This document shows positions 42,457 to 54,362 of a stretch of 64,000 bases of DNA, one piece after another. This DNA comes from Dryas octopetala (Eukaryota; Streptophyta; Magnoliopsida; Rosales; Rosaceae), in the NCBI GenBank assembly GCA_963921425.1, contig OY992836.1, positions 16,323,614 to 16,387,613 of the forward strand. Direction: 5' to 3'. Positions within the stretch are counted from its first letter, which is position 1, and each line of letters begins with the position of its first letter. A program made the translations under genes and the position numbers. The notes beneath the pieces are model-generated. The model saw nothing but the letters and a program-made list of their open reading frames with translations, was not told the DNA's origin and ran no database searches.

Positions 42457-44363
42457 CGGTGAGATTGAATCCCCAAATTGCGATGTGATCGAGAATGGGG
42501 TTGAGGGGTTTGAGCGAAACGGTCAAAGGCAAAGAAATTTGATTTTGAGGCGTGGGGGTTAAGGAGATGGTTTGGGAAGAACCGCGACGGAGGACAGCGT
42601 CGAAGATTCGAAGCTTGTTCCGACCATGCACACTTGGGATCTCCGACTCCGGAAGGCTGCTGTCGCCTCACTTGTCGGGTTTGTTTTCCCTCGCCACCGT
42701 TTTTCTACTAATTTTTGCTTCCAAAACCAAAATTCTCTCATCATTCATAACGAATCTCTACTATTGTCAATTTGTCAGGTATCAAATATTCTTTAGTCAA
42801 CAGCTTTTGGTCAACTTTGGACTTGTTGCTCGTTTATCTTCTAAAATTACCAAAACTAAAAGTATAAATTTGGGTTCAATTGAGACTTGGGAAGTTGTGA
42901 GTGAATTGGACACCCATGAGATCCATAAAAGGGTTTGGACGTGAATTACTGAATTGTATATTTTTACCATTGTACAAAGGACAGGGGTGGAAATGTAGAA
43001 TCGGTTTGATAACCGAATTGATCGGTCAAAACTGATCACCGAACTGATGTCGGTGAAATGGCACAAAACAGAACCGTCGTCGAACCGCTAGTTATCGGTT
43101 ATCGATTATTTCAATTTCGGTTGGTTTCGATCGATGGAAGTCGATTTCGGAAAAGGAACCGCTGACTTGAAGAGAGGGAGGCAGAGGGTGACGAGAGGCT
43201 GAGAGTAGTGTGAGTGGGAGAGAGGCGACGACACTGATGAATTTTGGAAAGAGAGAGAGAGAGAAAGAGAAAGAGAAAGAAGGAGAGAAATAGGGAGATA
43301 GAGAGAAAGAAGGAGAGAAAGGCACATGGCAGCATGAGTGAGAGAGGCTGAGAGCAGAGGGCATAGAGTCATCAACTGAGAGCAGAAGGCTACGTGAGTG
43401 TGATCGGTTCGATTTACCAAAATCGACGATTTGGGTATTTCAAAACCTTTTTCGACGTCGATATTGGTGGTTCAATTCGGTTATATAATCAAAACCAATA
43501 TTTCACAAATAAACATCGAATCGATCGGTGCAGTTGTCGTTTTTTTAGTTAAAAAACTCAACCCTACCAAAGGGTGCATGACATCTTTTAGATGCACTGG
43601 TCAATTTGATACAAAGTGATACACATTATGAGGTTATGCTTATAGTTTTTACATGAATACCCATTGTTCCTTGAACATATACATATTTTGTTATAACCGA
43701 CTTTTTAACTTTTTTAAGTTTGTGTTTATGATATTTTTGTAGGTGTGTATTAACATTTCACAAATAACATTTAAAAAACCATGCAAGTGACTATCTTTTG
43801 TATGTAATAATCGGTTGTAATTAACAAATAACATATTATAACTTTCATATAGTTTCAAGTGAGTTATAAGTGAGCATTTGAACTTTTAAACTCGTTAGCG
43901 TTCAAACCCTTTACTTAAAAATGAGCTGTATCATATTTTTCCTCGTCTCTCCAGTTTATCACTGTATAGACTCAAAAACCAACCTACAAATAATGCATTC
44001 ACTAAATACATACAAATTTATAAAAATATTACATCAATTTTTTTTATCACCCTTCTTGGGAAAGACCGAAAGAGTAAACTGTAAACCTTTTTTTTTTGTG
44101 GAGAAACGAAAGACCAACGGAGGCTGTAAATAAATCAGAGCCGTCGCGTGTCGATCACGTGTCACTCGCGCGCTACGGAGCCAAATTTTCACAGTTGAGC
44201 TCACAGTGTGTACCCTAAACTGAGAAAGTTGATGGTCTCGCTGCCCTCGCAGTACCAAAGCACCGAAGTCGCAGCAGAAGAAGGAAAAACGACGCCGTAA
44301 AGTCATATACAGGGAGAGAGAGAGCGTTTAGGGGAGGCCGAGGCCGAAGGAGGGGTCCGAAAC
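42457..44363. promoter_or_regulatory. Divergent intergenic region between IRE1 and RRP44
   Basis: IRE1 reads left from 42456 and RRP44 right from 44364, so both promoters lie in these 1.9 kb. They are separated by a GC-richer repeat-like insert at about 42981-43570 and a GA-rich tract at 43245-43325. Short CACGTGTCA and CACGTGT words occur near 44157. ORFs overlapping 42552-42944 are leader or promoter noise. Confidence 0.5.
42981..43570. mobile_element. Candidate hAT-like non-autonomous repeat
   Basis: Rich in CGGTT/AACCG words (AATCGGTTTGATAACCGAAT at the left; TTCAATTCGGTTATATAATC at the right), with the left end reading CAGGGGTGGAAATG and the right end ...AAAAACTCAACCCTACC. hAT-like non-autonomous elements in plants often start CAGGGGTGG and end in its complement; here the right end only partly fits. 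No coding capacity. The ends are approximate and I could not find a target duplication. Confidence 0.4.
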
Positions 44364-47300
44364 ATGTTGCAGAACAAGTCATTCGTCAAGAGAACAAGAG
44401 GAGGCAAAATAACAAAGGTCTAATCTGCTTCTGTTTTCCTCTCAAAACCCTAACCCAAAACCCTTTTATTTTCTGCTGTTGCTGTTTCCGATTAGGATTT
44501 TGTGTGATTGGGGTTTATGGTTTTTTTTTTTTGTCGGGTTTTGCTTCGCTCAGGTTGTGAGAGAGCACTATCTCAGACACGACATATACTGCGGAGCTCC
44601 GATATGCAAAGTGTGCGACACGTCGCAGGCTCGCTTGAGCGCTTCTGCTTCTACCATTCTCATTTTCGATACCAATGTGGTTCTCAATCAGGTTGGTTGT
44701 TTCTCTATCTAGTTTTATTGAATTTGTTCTCTTACTCTGCGAATGAAGAAGTGATTTAGAGCTCTCTCCCTCTCTCTATTTGTGGTTTACAGATTGATTT
44801 GCTTGAGAACCAGGCAATTGACGACGTGGTTTTGCTTTCCATTGTGCTCGAAGAGGTTAAGAACCGGAACTTGTCAGTTTACAATAGAGTCAGAGCTCTC
44901 TGCAGCAATCCTTTAAGGAAATTCTTTGTTTTCTCTAATGAACACCACAAGTAGGTTCTACCCCAAAATTACATTTGTCCATGTGATATACACATTTGTT
45001 GGGATTTTAAGCACTTATTTTTTATATATTTGTTGATTGCTGCTCTCTGTTCAGGGATACGTATGTTACAGAAATGAGTGGTGAAAGTAAAAATGATCGA
45101 AATGATAGAGGTTTGCTCCTGTTCTATACTACCTGAAAGTGCCAGTCAGTTCTAATATTCACTTGCTGGTTATGCCATTGATTTACTGTGTAACATGCAT
45201 ATGTATATATCCAACTCTGTTAACATCAAAGAAATTGTTATTCAGCAATTCGGGTGGCTGCTCAATGGTATCAAAATCATCTTGCTGGGTCTGCTCGGGT
45301 TTTACTTATAACTAATGACAAAGAGAATAAGAGGAAGGCTATTGAAGAGGGAATTTCTGCAGAGACAGGTGTGAATATAAAATATGTTTGCTATCCACGT
45401 TGTCTGTGACAGCAATTCTTGTACTTCAGACCTGCCATTTTTAGGTTGATATCCACATGATTTAAATGTTTCTATTTTCAATTTTTCATCATCTTGATGG
45501 AAATTTGATGGAATTACTCACTTGCGAATTGTTGCCTTGTCCTCAGTGGAGTCTTATGTGAGATCTTTGAGTCGACCAGATTTGCTTGACCTGCTCGTGC
45601 AGCCTGCATCAGAAGATGTAAGCATGGAGGAAGTTGAAGATTTGAGACCATCAAAGAGGAAAATCATTTACACAGAGGTATTCCTTCTGAGTCTGCATGT
45701 TGCATGTTTTGACTGTTGTAATAAGTTCCATGAAACTAATATGTGGTATTAAGTTCTAACCAGTTTCTTGCTCTCTTTTGTTTTCCAGCATAAGCCTATG
45801 TCTGAGATTACTTCTGGTTTGCATCGCGGTATATACCATCAAGGAAAACTTAGAGTGAACCGTTACAACCCATTTGAAGCATATGTTGGAAGCGAGAGTA
45901 TCGGTGATGAAATTATAATTTATGGGCGTACCAACATGAATAGGGCTTTTGATGGTGATATAGTGGCAGTTGAGCTTCTGTCTCGGGATCAATGGCACGA
46001 GGAGAAATCTCTAGCTATAGGAGATGAGGGTACGTTCATATATAATAATGGCACGTATGCATTTAAATGTGATTTTATGAAGGTTGGGCTTGTTTTGAAA
46101 ATCATAAATAATAAATGAGCAGATGAAGGTATGTTAGTAAATATAATGGTACATTTGCATTTAAAGGTGATTTATGAAGGTTGGGCTTGGTTTGAAAATC
46201 ATAAGTCTGAGTTAATTCCTTTTGAAGGTTACTTCTGGGTTTTAGCTTAAAATTTTATGATTTCTAGTTGCCTTTTTCTGGTGAAAATTTAAAAACACAT
46301 TATGATAAATAGACACATGAGAAGATCTCATAATGGAAAAATAAAAATAAGAGAACTCCCAAGAAATTAACTGCTGATAGAGGTCTCTTATCTCAAGGCC
46401 ACCTGTGAATATGTGCTTACCTGAGCTCCTTGAGCCTACTTGATCCTATATTTCATCCAGTTTGCATTTTCAAAAGAGCAAAAGAGTGATCTCTTGTGTC
46501 AAGTCTCCTTCTCCCCCCCCCCCCCCCCAAATTCTCTCTCTCTCTCTCTCTCTCTCCATGCATGCTTTTCTTATTGAATTCTTTTGCTTAGTATATTTTG
46601 TAATCCCTTACAGAGGATGAGGAAGAAGAAGATGTTCATCTGGTTCCAGGCAGTGCTGACGATGCTCCTAGAACTACAGCTCAGTCACAAGGTTCTTCTG
46701 CAGAAACAGATCCAGTATCAAGTCGTCCATCTGGCCGTATTGTTGGTATTATAAAACGGAATTGGCATTCGTAAGTTAACTTCACTGGTTACCCAAAGCC
46801 TTTTTGTTCTATTTATTGTTTCGCTGAAAGATGTTTCTTCTTATAAGTAGGTGGCAGTCAATGTGTTACCTTTCAGTGTGTCTGTGTGTGTTTTAGATTT
46901 GTGATTGTTTTGCCATGGTGCCATCCCATCTTCTTAATTCGTCAGTGATATAAATCAATGTTTTGGTTTTGATTTGTATTGTACTCTTCTTAATTCCTCA
47001 GTGATATAAATCAAATAATTTTTTCATAAGATGTGGTATGTTTTGAGACTAGAGTTGGTTGTTATGATGATCTTTTCTGGTATCGGTTCAGTTATTTGAT
47101 ATAAATTAATATCCATGCAGCTATTGTGGATCTTTGGAGCCGATGGCTATGCCTGCTGGTAGTGGTGGTGTTGCCCATGCCTTATTTGCCTCCAAAGACC
47201 GTAGGATTCCTAAGATTCGAATTCATACTCGACAGCTTGTGAATCTTCTGGACAAGAGAATTATTGTGGCGGTTGATTCTTGGGACTGTTTGTCTCGATA

Positions 47301-50300
47301 TCCTTCTGGCCATTATGTACGAACAATAGGAGAAATAGGTGATAGAGATACTGAAACTGAGGTAGGTTGGAAGGGGTTCAGTTTGTTTGCATTTGTTTGT
47401 TTGAAAAACCTTCTTTTATTTTCTCTGTGTAGTGCTTTAACACCTTTAAAAAAAAAACGATAAATTCACATGTACCACATGATCAATTCAAGTTTGGATG
47501 GCAGTGACAGTGATTTAGCTTTTTGGATGCTGCAGGTGGTCTTGATCGAGAATGATATAAATACGAGACCATTTGCTTCTCAAGTTCTAGCATGCTTGCC
47601 ACCATTACCATGGTCTGTCTCTTCTGAAGATTTGGCAAATCCTTTTCGGCAGGATTTGCGACAATTGCGTGTCTTTAGTGTGGACCCTCCTGGTATATGG
47701 CCTATAAATTTGTTCTTTCAATTCTTGTTCTTCCTCCTTTTCCTACTTTTTTTTTATTGTTTTTTGCTGTTTTCTGTTATTGTGCAAATATTTGTAGTTT
47801 TGTTAAATATTAAGATAAGATACTCTGCTTCTGGTTTCTGCAGGATGCAAGGATATTGATGATGCACTGCACTGTACAGCTCTCCCAAATGGAAATTACG
47901 AAGTTGGAGTCCGTATCCTCAACCTTCTGACATTTGTTTATATAATTGAAAATGCATGTATAACTGAAGTGTAAGGTTGATTTGTGCAATTTAGGCGATA
48001 TAGTGTATGTGTTTGTCTGTGTGTCATTGATAACTCAAACCTGAAAGAGGAGATGTTTTCTGCAAGTTCAGAACTTATTGTTTAAAATTTTTTACTAATG
48101 CTTTAGCAGAGTTTAGCTTAGTCTTGTCCACTGCTTTCTCTCCTTCCTTGCAGTTTTGTTTGGATGTTACAATTTTTCTCATTTTTAATTCTTTGCCCTT
48201 TTTTATGAGGATATTTCATTGTTCTATTGTGGTTGACTTTTGTTATTCTCTAGGATTCCTTAGATTATGAGCTTTCCAGTAATTGTAACTGAAAACTTTT
48301 GTTATACATGCGTTATTTTAACCTCTATGAGGTTCCATGCAAACTTTTGCTATAAGTGTAAAATGAGTAATCTGCAAGCTTAATCTTTAATGACATTCAA
48401 TTAGATATTGCTGATGTAACAAATTTTGTACACTCGGGCACCCCTCTTGATGATGAGGCTTCACAAAGGGGCACATCGGTCTATCTTGTTGAACGGCGCA
48501 TAGACATGCTTCCAAAACCTCTGACAGAAGGTATTTTTTTTAATATAAAAAAACCTCTTTTGTAACGAGTTCATTATCCTAACATAATGGTTGATATTTT
48601 GGTTGAATTTTTTAACTTAAAGATATATTTCTTTTTATGCAGATATATGCTCACTCCGAGCTGATGTGGAAAGGCTAGCTTTTTCTGTTATTTGGGTATA
48701 TGCTCCCTCACTAAATTAGTCAGTATAAGACACTTGTAGTCTTAATTTATTTTGCTATTTTAAACTGTGATTTATTTTAAAGTCAAGTTTGTTAATCATT
48801 CAGTACTCTGGATTTTGCAATTTTTATTTATAGAAAACAAACCTATGCAGTGTTCATCAGTCATCACACACCTTTACACACCCACATGCATATGAATCTG
48901 CTATAGAAATACCATTTTTAATTCGCCTTATATATATGACTAACCTTTGTTGGAGTCTCTTAGTTTTGGTTTGTTATATAATTCTTGGCCTGAATTTCAG
49001 GAAATGACACCTGAAGCTGAGATTATTTCTACAAGATACACAAAAAGTGTCATTAAATCTTGTGCAGCATTGTCCTACGTTGAAGCTCAAGCAAGGATGG
49101 ACGATAGGTGCATTTCTATTCCAATTTAGTTACCTTGTGGTAGATAAACTCATTTTGACCTTACCATCACCTGGAAAAACAGTGGGCCTTGTGGTACGGT
49201 GGTACCCATCACCTGGCAACCAAACTGGTTCTTACTCCTTTGGGTGGAAAATGTTTAAGAATCTGGCATCTTGTGTTGCAATAGCACTCAGAGAACAAAG
49301 GAGAGAAAAATTTAGGCACCACCAATTATTAATTCTAAACCTGCACCAATGATTCAATCTGTTCAGTGGTGTGGGTTTTTTGCAACGTGTGCCCGCATGT
49401 TGATCCCTTTCCTATGCAGCTATGCCCCCCTATAAAAGTTTCTCATAGCTTTGTTTTTTTAAGAATAAAGCTTTCTTATGAGTTATGTCTTTTATATTAT
49501 TGCAGTCGGTTGATGGATTCATTAACAACAGATTTAAGAAACATGAACACATTAGCAAAGGTATGCACACTTAGGCCCTACTTTGGTTATGAATTTATGA
49601 GTTAAACAACTGTAATGTGCATCTTACTTTCTTGACTTCTCTGATTAGTATGCTTTTGTATATAATGTTACAGATAATGAGGTCAAGACGCATTGAGAGA
49701 GGAGCCTTAACTCTTGCGTCTGCTGAAGTCAAATTTCAAATTGACACTGAGACACATGATCCTCTTGATATTGGTATGTTTGAATGACAAGTTTTCTAAT
49801 TCAACATTTCAAAAAATTTAGGGTGGGCAAAACATTTCAAAATTTGATTGATGGATCGAAATCCTGAAATTTTACACTGAGAAAGGATCAGCTGTGCTGT
49901 TGTTTAATTCACCAATGAGTAATTTCCTTATTTCATGGAATTAATTGTTCAGTGTTGCTTTAGGATCATGCCTGCATAATAACGATTTACAGCAGACTGC
50001 ATTACCCTGACATCAACATTCACATTCACATTATGCATATATCATATTCTTTTAATGTTTGGTAATTTTGGTTCATGAAGGTCAGCATACGTGGGCAGAA
50101 TTTATTAAAATATGATGCGCTGAAGTCTCTGATGTGTCTATTATATTCTTTTTATGTTTTGCATTTTTTAATGTTTCTACTGCATGAATTGTTTCTGCAG
50201 GTATGTACCAGATTCGTGAAGCAAACCAAATGGTTGAAGAGTTTATGCTTGCTGCTAATATTTCAGTTGCTGAGAAGATCCTTAAAGATTTTCCTCTGTG

Positions 50301-50808
50301 TTCACTGTTGAGGTAAGTTGATGGATGTTTCTTTAATAATTTTCATGGTCTTATGTTATTTTACCTGGAATGACCTTCTGTTGCCTTTTGCTTAAAATTA
50401 AGGCTATAGAGTAGCATGGGGGTCTATTTAGGTTGGTTGAGTTGGAGTGTAACAGTTTCTGGTGAAGTGTAGATTTCCTATCCAAGTGCTTGATATATAT
50501 TTTTCACTAATATTTGTGGTTGTGGCATGATAGGCACATATCTGGTTTTGAACTTTGCCACGTCTCTCTTTTTGGTCACTGAATTGGTGTGTGTGTGTGT
50601 GCAGGCGCCATCCTACTCCTACCAGAGAGATGCTTGAACCTTTGATGCGTACGGCTGCTGCTGTTGGTCTCAACTTGGATGCTTCATCATCCAAGGCACT
50701 GGCTCATTCACTTGACTGTGCTGTGGTAAGTGTTCATTTCATATGCTTGCTACTAGTATGAGACTTGTGGGGTTTCTTTCTCGAGTACATAGAGTTTTGC
50801 GCTATTCT

Positions 50809-50850
<42 letters not shown>

Positions 50851-51698
50851 TAATAAAAAATTAATTGTTTTCCAGGGTGATGATCCTTACTTCAATAAGC
50901 TGATTCGTATATTGGCTACTAGATGCATGACACAGGTAATTCACTTGAATGGTTAGTGAAGGTGAAATTATTTTAAAGGACACATTTCTAAATATACTCA
51001 TTTACATTGTGTTTGCATTCTAGGCTGTTTATTTCTGTAGTGGGGATCTCAGCCCTCCAGAATATCTTCATTATGGTCTTTCAGCGCCTTTATATACTCA
51101 TTTTACCTCTCCTATAAGGAGATATGCAGGTTAGCATTGGTTTTAGTCATGTGATTCTGGGTGATCATAGAGTTATTGTTGTCTGACTTAATAACTTTCT
51201 TTTTCCTGCAGATGTCATAGTACACAGGTTGCTTTCTGCATCTTTGGGGATACACAAGCTTCCAACCATATTCCAAGATGGACCCCAGCTCACTAGTATT
51301 GCTGACAGTATGGAATAATTTTCCCTGTTGAACTTATTTTATTTAGTTTTATAGAAATGGTCAAATCTTTATTTACTCCTATGGCTGGATGTTCCATGGT
51401 CATAAGTGATGAATAATCTGTTTGCAGCCACTCAGCTTATAATCTAATGGAAGTTTTCTTTTCTTATATTGAAAATATTTGGTCTTCTGAGCCAAGATTA
51501 ATTCATTTTTCTCAATATTTCCCATAGATTATGCAATGTCTTCTCAACTCTGTTTATAGTTTGACTGTGATATTGAAATGGATGCTGCTTCATTTGTTTC
51601 TGCTACAGATTTAAATTATCGACATAGGAATGCCCAGATGGCAAGCCGGGCCTCAGTTGAGCTCCATACTCTTATTTATTTCAGAAAACGGTATGAAG

Positions 51699-51763
<65 letters not shown>

Positions 51764-52326
51764 ATAATGCCTTTCACTCATGTAGGCCAATGGACACAGA
51801 GGCAAGAATAGTAAGAATACGATCCAATGGATTTTTTGTATTTGTTCCCAAGTATGTCTTCTAACCTCATACAGCATCCTTTTCTTTTCATTGTGTGTGT
51901 GGGGGTGGGGGTTTGATTATTTTGGGGGTGTTGTTTTCAATATAATTTCGGTATCCTTTTGTTCTTGTATTTGATGAAAAAAAATTGATTGCCCTGTGAG
52001 TTATTTTTGTTCACAATTTTGTGTCTGGTGTTTGATTGACTACTGACTTTAATATTCTGGAGTGGAGTAGGGTGTTAAGATAAACTTATGGAGGTGGTTT
52101 ATATCTGTAAACTCTTTATTTTTGCAGGTTTGGCATAGAAGGGCCTGTGTACTTGATCCCAAGAGGTGAGAAGGAAGCTGGAGAATGGTATGTAGACGAG
52201 AAGCAGCAGAAGATAAGAAAAATGGACGGTAGCATTTCATACAGCGTTCTGCAAACAGTGCACATTCATTTGGAGATTGTGGAGCCTCAGCCCAATAGGC
52301 CAAAACTCCAGCTTACGCTAGTGTAG
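44364..52326 (+). CDS. RRP44A: Exosome ribonuclease RRP44/DIS3
   Basis: Twenty-four GT-AG exons rebuilt in full phase, giving 935 aa, close to the recalled Arabidopsis RRP44A (about 930 aa): 44364-44417, 44554-44691, 44793-44950, 45055-45110, 45246-45368, 45547-45677, 45789-46029, 46614-46770, 47121-47361, 47536-47692, 47844-47912, 48405-48530, 48643-48695, 49001-49107, 49506-49560, 49674-49773, 50201-50312, 50605-50725, 50876-50935, 51024-51129, 51212-51307, 51609-51690, 51786-51851, 52128-52326. RRP44 is the catalytic subunit of the RNA exosome in rRNA processing and RNA decay. Visible: CR3 motif Cys31-x4-Cys36-x2-Cys39; PIN endonuclease with Asp57 (LIFDTNVVL), [10 protein letters not shown] and [10 protein letters not shown]; cold-shock region around [17 protein letters not shown] exonuclease [13 protein letters not shown] with Asp483, Asp489, Asp491 and Asp492; [28 protein letters not shown]; and an S1-like C-terminus. 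Both nuclease sites look intact. Confidence 0.96.
46513..46557. repeat. C16 homopolymer followed by (TC)n in RRP44 intron 7
   Basis: Sixteen Cs (46513-46528), then AAAT, then about 12 TC units, roughly 55 bases upstream of the exon 8 acceptor at 46613. A C-run this long is prone to slippage and to assembly error. Confidence 0.95.
49180..49330 (+). mobile_element. Possible tRNA-derived SINE fragment in RRP44 intron 14
   Basis: TGGTACGGTGG (49192-49202) resembles a polymerase III A box and GGTTCTTACTCC (49227-49238) a degenerate B box, spaced as in tRNA-derived SINEs. I see no poly-A or T tail and no target duplication, so it would be an old fragment. Confidence 0.35.
50809..50846. repeat. (CT)n microsatellite in an RRP44 intron
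   Basis: About 19 CT units lying about 30 bases before the acceptor of exon 19 (50875); it probably supplies part of the polypyrimidine tract. Confidence 0.95.
51701..51763. repeat. (CT)n microsatellite in an RRP44 intron
   Basis: About 31 CT units with one G substitution (near 51743), filling most of the 95-base intron between exons 22 and 23 (51691-51785). Confidence 0.95.
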
Positions 52327-54362
52327 ATGACCAACTCTCACTCTGCCCACCATCAGGGCCAGAACATAGAAGGGACTAAGAGGGCCATGGCCCCTGCAAA
52401 GTTTTGAAAAAAAAAAACAATCAATATAAGTTTTAGAATACCATTCTATTCGTCTGAAAAATAGAATAGTTTAATGTGTTGAGCATATGTGTCATTTGTA
52501 AAGAATACCATTCCATTCTATTCCTCTGTTTTATTATTCTCATGAACATTATAGAGATACCATGTGGGTTTGTTTGAACTCAGTATTTTGTATCTTATTC
52601 TTATCTCAATTTCTTTGACATAATTTTCTTTCCCACATTTATACTTGCAAAAAACTGCAACAATTCATGTAATTTATTTTGTTTTAATAACCAGACTTCT
52701 ATAAATCTCAATTTCTAAGTTTAAAACCCGCTTAACCTAAACACTAATTAATACAATTAGTAAGTATACAATTAAATCAAACAAGAAAATCAATATTTAA
52801 GAATTTATAGAAAAAGTCAAAGACAATTCATGATGATGATTAGTGCAACAAATCTGTAAAATCTAATATTTCATTAATAAGTTTTTGGGTGCTTTAATTA
52901 GAAATTCCAAAATGAGAGAAATTTAACTCCAACCCTAGTTGGTTTAAAAATTAATGAGTGCTTGCTGAAAAATGCATTATAACTTAAAATATGTCATATG
53001 TAACTTAAAAAGATGCATCTGCAAGACTGCAACCTAAAAAATGCATCTCCAACATAAAAACGTGCAGATGTATCCACCAAGCACACTAATAGATTGTGTT
53101 GAAACTTACTTTTTTATTTGATAAAAACGTGCAGGCAGATGTATCCACCAAGCACACTGATAGATTGGGTTGAAACTTATTTTTTTATTTGTCTAAGTTT
53201 AGGGTTAAAAATCTTTCAAAAACATAACTTGAAAGTAATTTATTATAATTTTTTATCAAGCTTATAATAAATGGACTTTAATTGTCGATACCTAGATAAA
53301 TACACCAAATTCTTATAAATATATTTTAGGGGTGTATAATTACCTAAAGAATGTGACATATTATTCACACTTATTCTTTGAAGATTTAATACATGTATAA
53401 TGTACACAACTTGACAATTTCAAACATAGAATTTTCTGAGAATTATTTATAAAATATTTTGAGATATTGATGAAAGAATAATGTTTCCCCAAACATAATA
53501 TCATGACCAGCACTCCAACTTCTTCCTGTCTTTGGTTTCGTCCCTACCCAGATCTTAAGATGAGATAGTGTCTCGGATGGTTGTTGTGTGAGATTGCAAT
53601 GCTTGATTCTAACCATCGGGAGCAGTTTGCTGTGTCATAGGAGGATACATATGAAATTTGTATAGTTTTATTTGATATTATTTTATTTTATTTACTTCAT
53701 GAAGGTATTGTTTATTCCAATTAAATTAAAAGGTGTTATTCTAATTTGTTTATATATTTATTGCTGACCCAAATGATTTTGTAGAATCATTCATCATTAG
53801 TTTCACCACCATTTTCTTGAGCTTTGATATAATTACAAATTAGAGGGAAGATCTGGTGGTGCTGCTACGGAAAGAATGTATTGAAATTATGAAGGAGAAA
53901 AGAGAGAAAAATAAAAATCTGACTTTGGTGTTTTTGACCCGATTTCTCTGCCAGTGATGCTGACTTTGAGGGTTGATGTATTGCAGTGATTAATAACTAT
54001 ACCAATTTCAATTCCCCAACAACAATGCACCAGAAGCAATAATGCATACAGATGCATATAAACTTTGAGATACATAGAGAGAGCTATGAAAATCCAATCA
54101 AACACTAATTCAGTAAATCCCCCTTCTCTTTGTATTTTACTCCTACGGTCCTACCATTAACTAAACGAACGCAATAAATGCATGCCATTTACACACTCCC
54201 CAATCATACCCAAAAACCCTTCACTTGAAATAAACAATTGACTTGAAAAGGGAGAAAAAGAAACCCAACTCCAGAATTGTAGATCCTTCCCTCTTTGGTG
54301 CAAACCTATCACAATCGTATGTGTTATTAAGGAATGCTTGTCATCCTCAGCTAAAGGGCAGT
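52327..54362. other. Convergent intergenic region between RRP44 and PILS
   Basis: 3' UTRs of both genes and AT-rich DNA. A 67-71-bp tandem duplication lies at 53054-53191. Around 52340-52420, GAGGGCCATGGCCCCTGCAA followed by an A-run looks like the edge of a dispersed repeat. No gene seen. Confidence 0.5.
53054..53191. repeat. Tandem duplication, units of 67 and 71 bp
   Basis: Units 53054-53120 and 53121-53191 both read ATAAAAACGTGCAG...ATGTATCCACCAAGCACACT and end TTTTTTATTTG. The second has a 4-base insertion (GCAG). Near identity indicates a recent event. Confidence 0.9.

Noticed and set aside
42552-42944. 130-codon plus-strand ORF next to the IRE1 start
   Set aside because: It overlaps the IRE1 leader on the other strand, lacks a recognisable domain and has no splice-consistent extension.
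43092-43420. Three overlapping minus-strand Ser/Leu/Phe-rich ORFs
   Set aside because: They are translations of a GA-rich simple-sequence tract within a repeat-like region.
51578-51811. ORF spanning the (CT)n in RRP44
   Set aside because: It reads through an intron; the true exons on both sides are in other phases and match DIS3.
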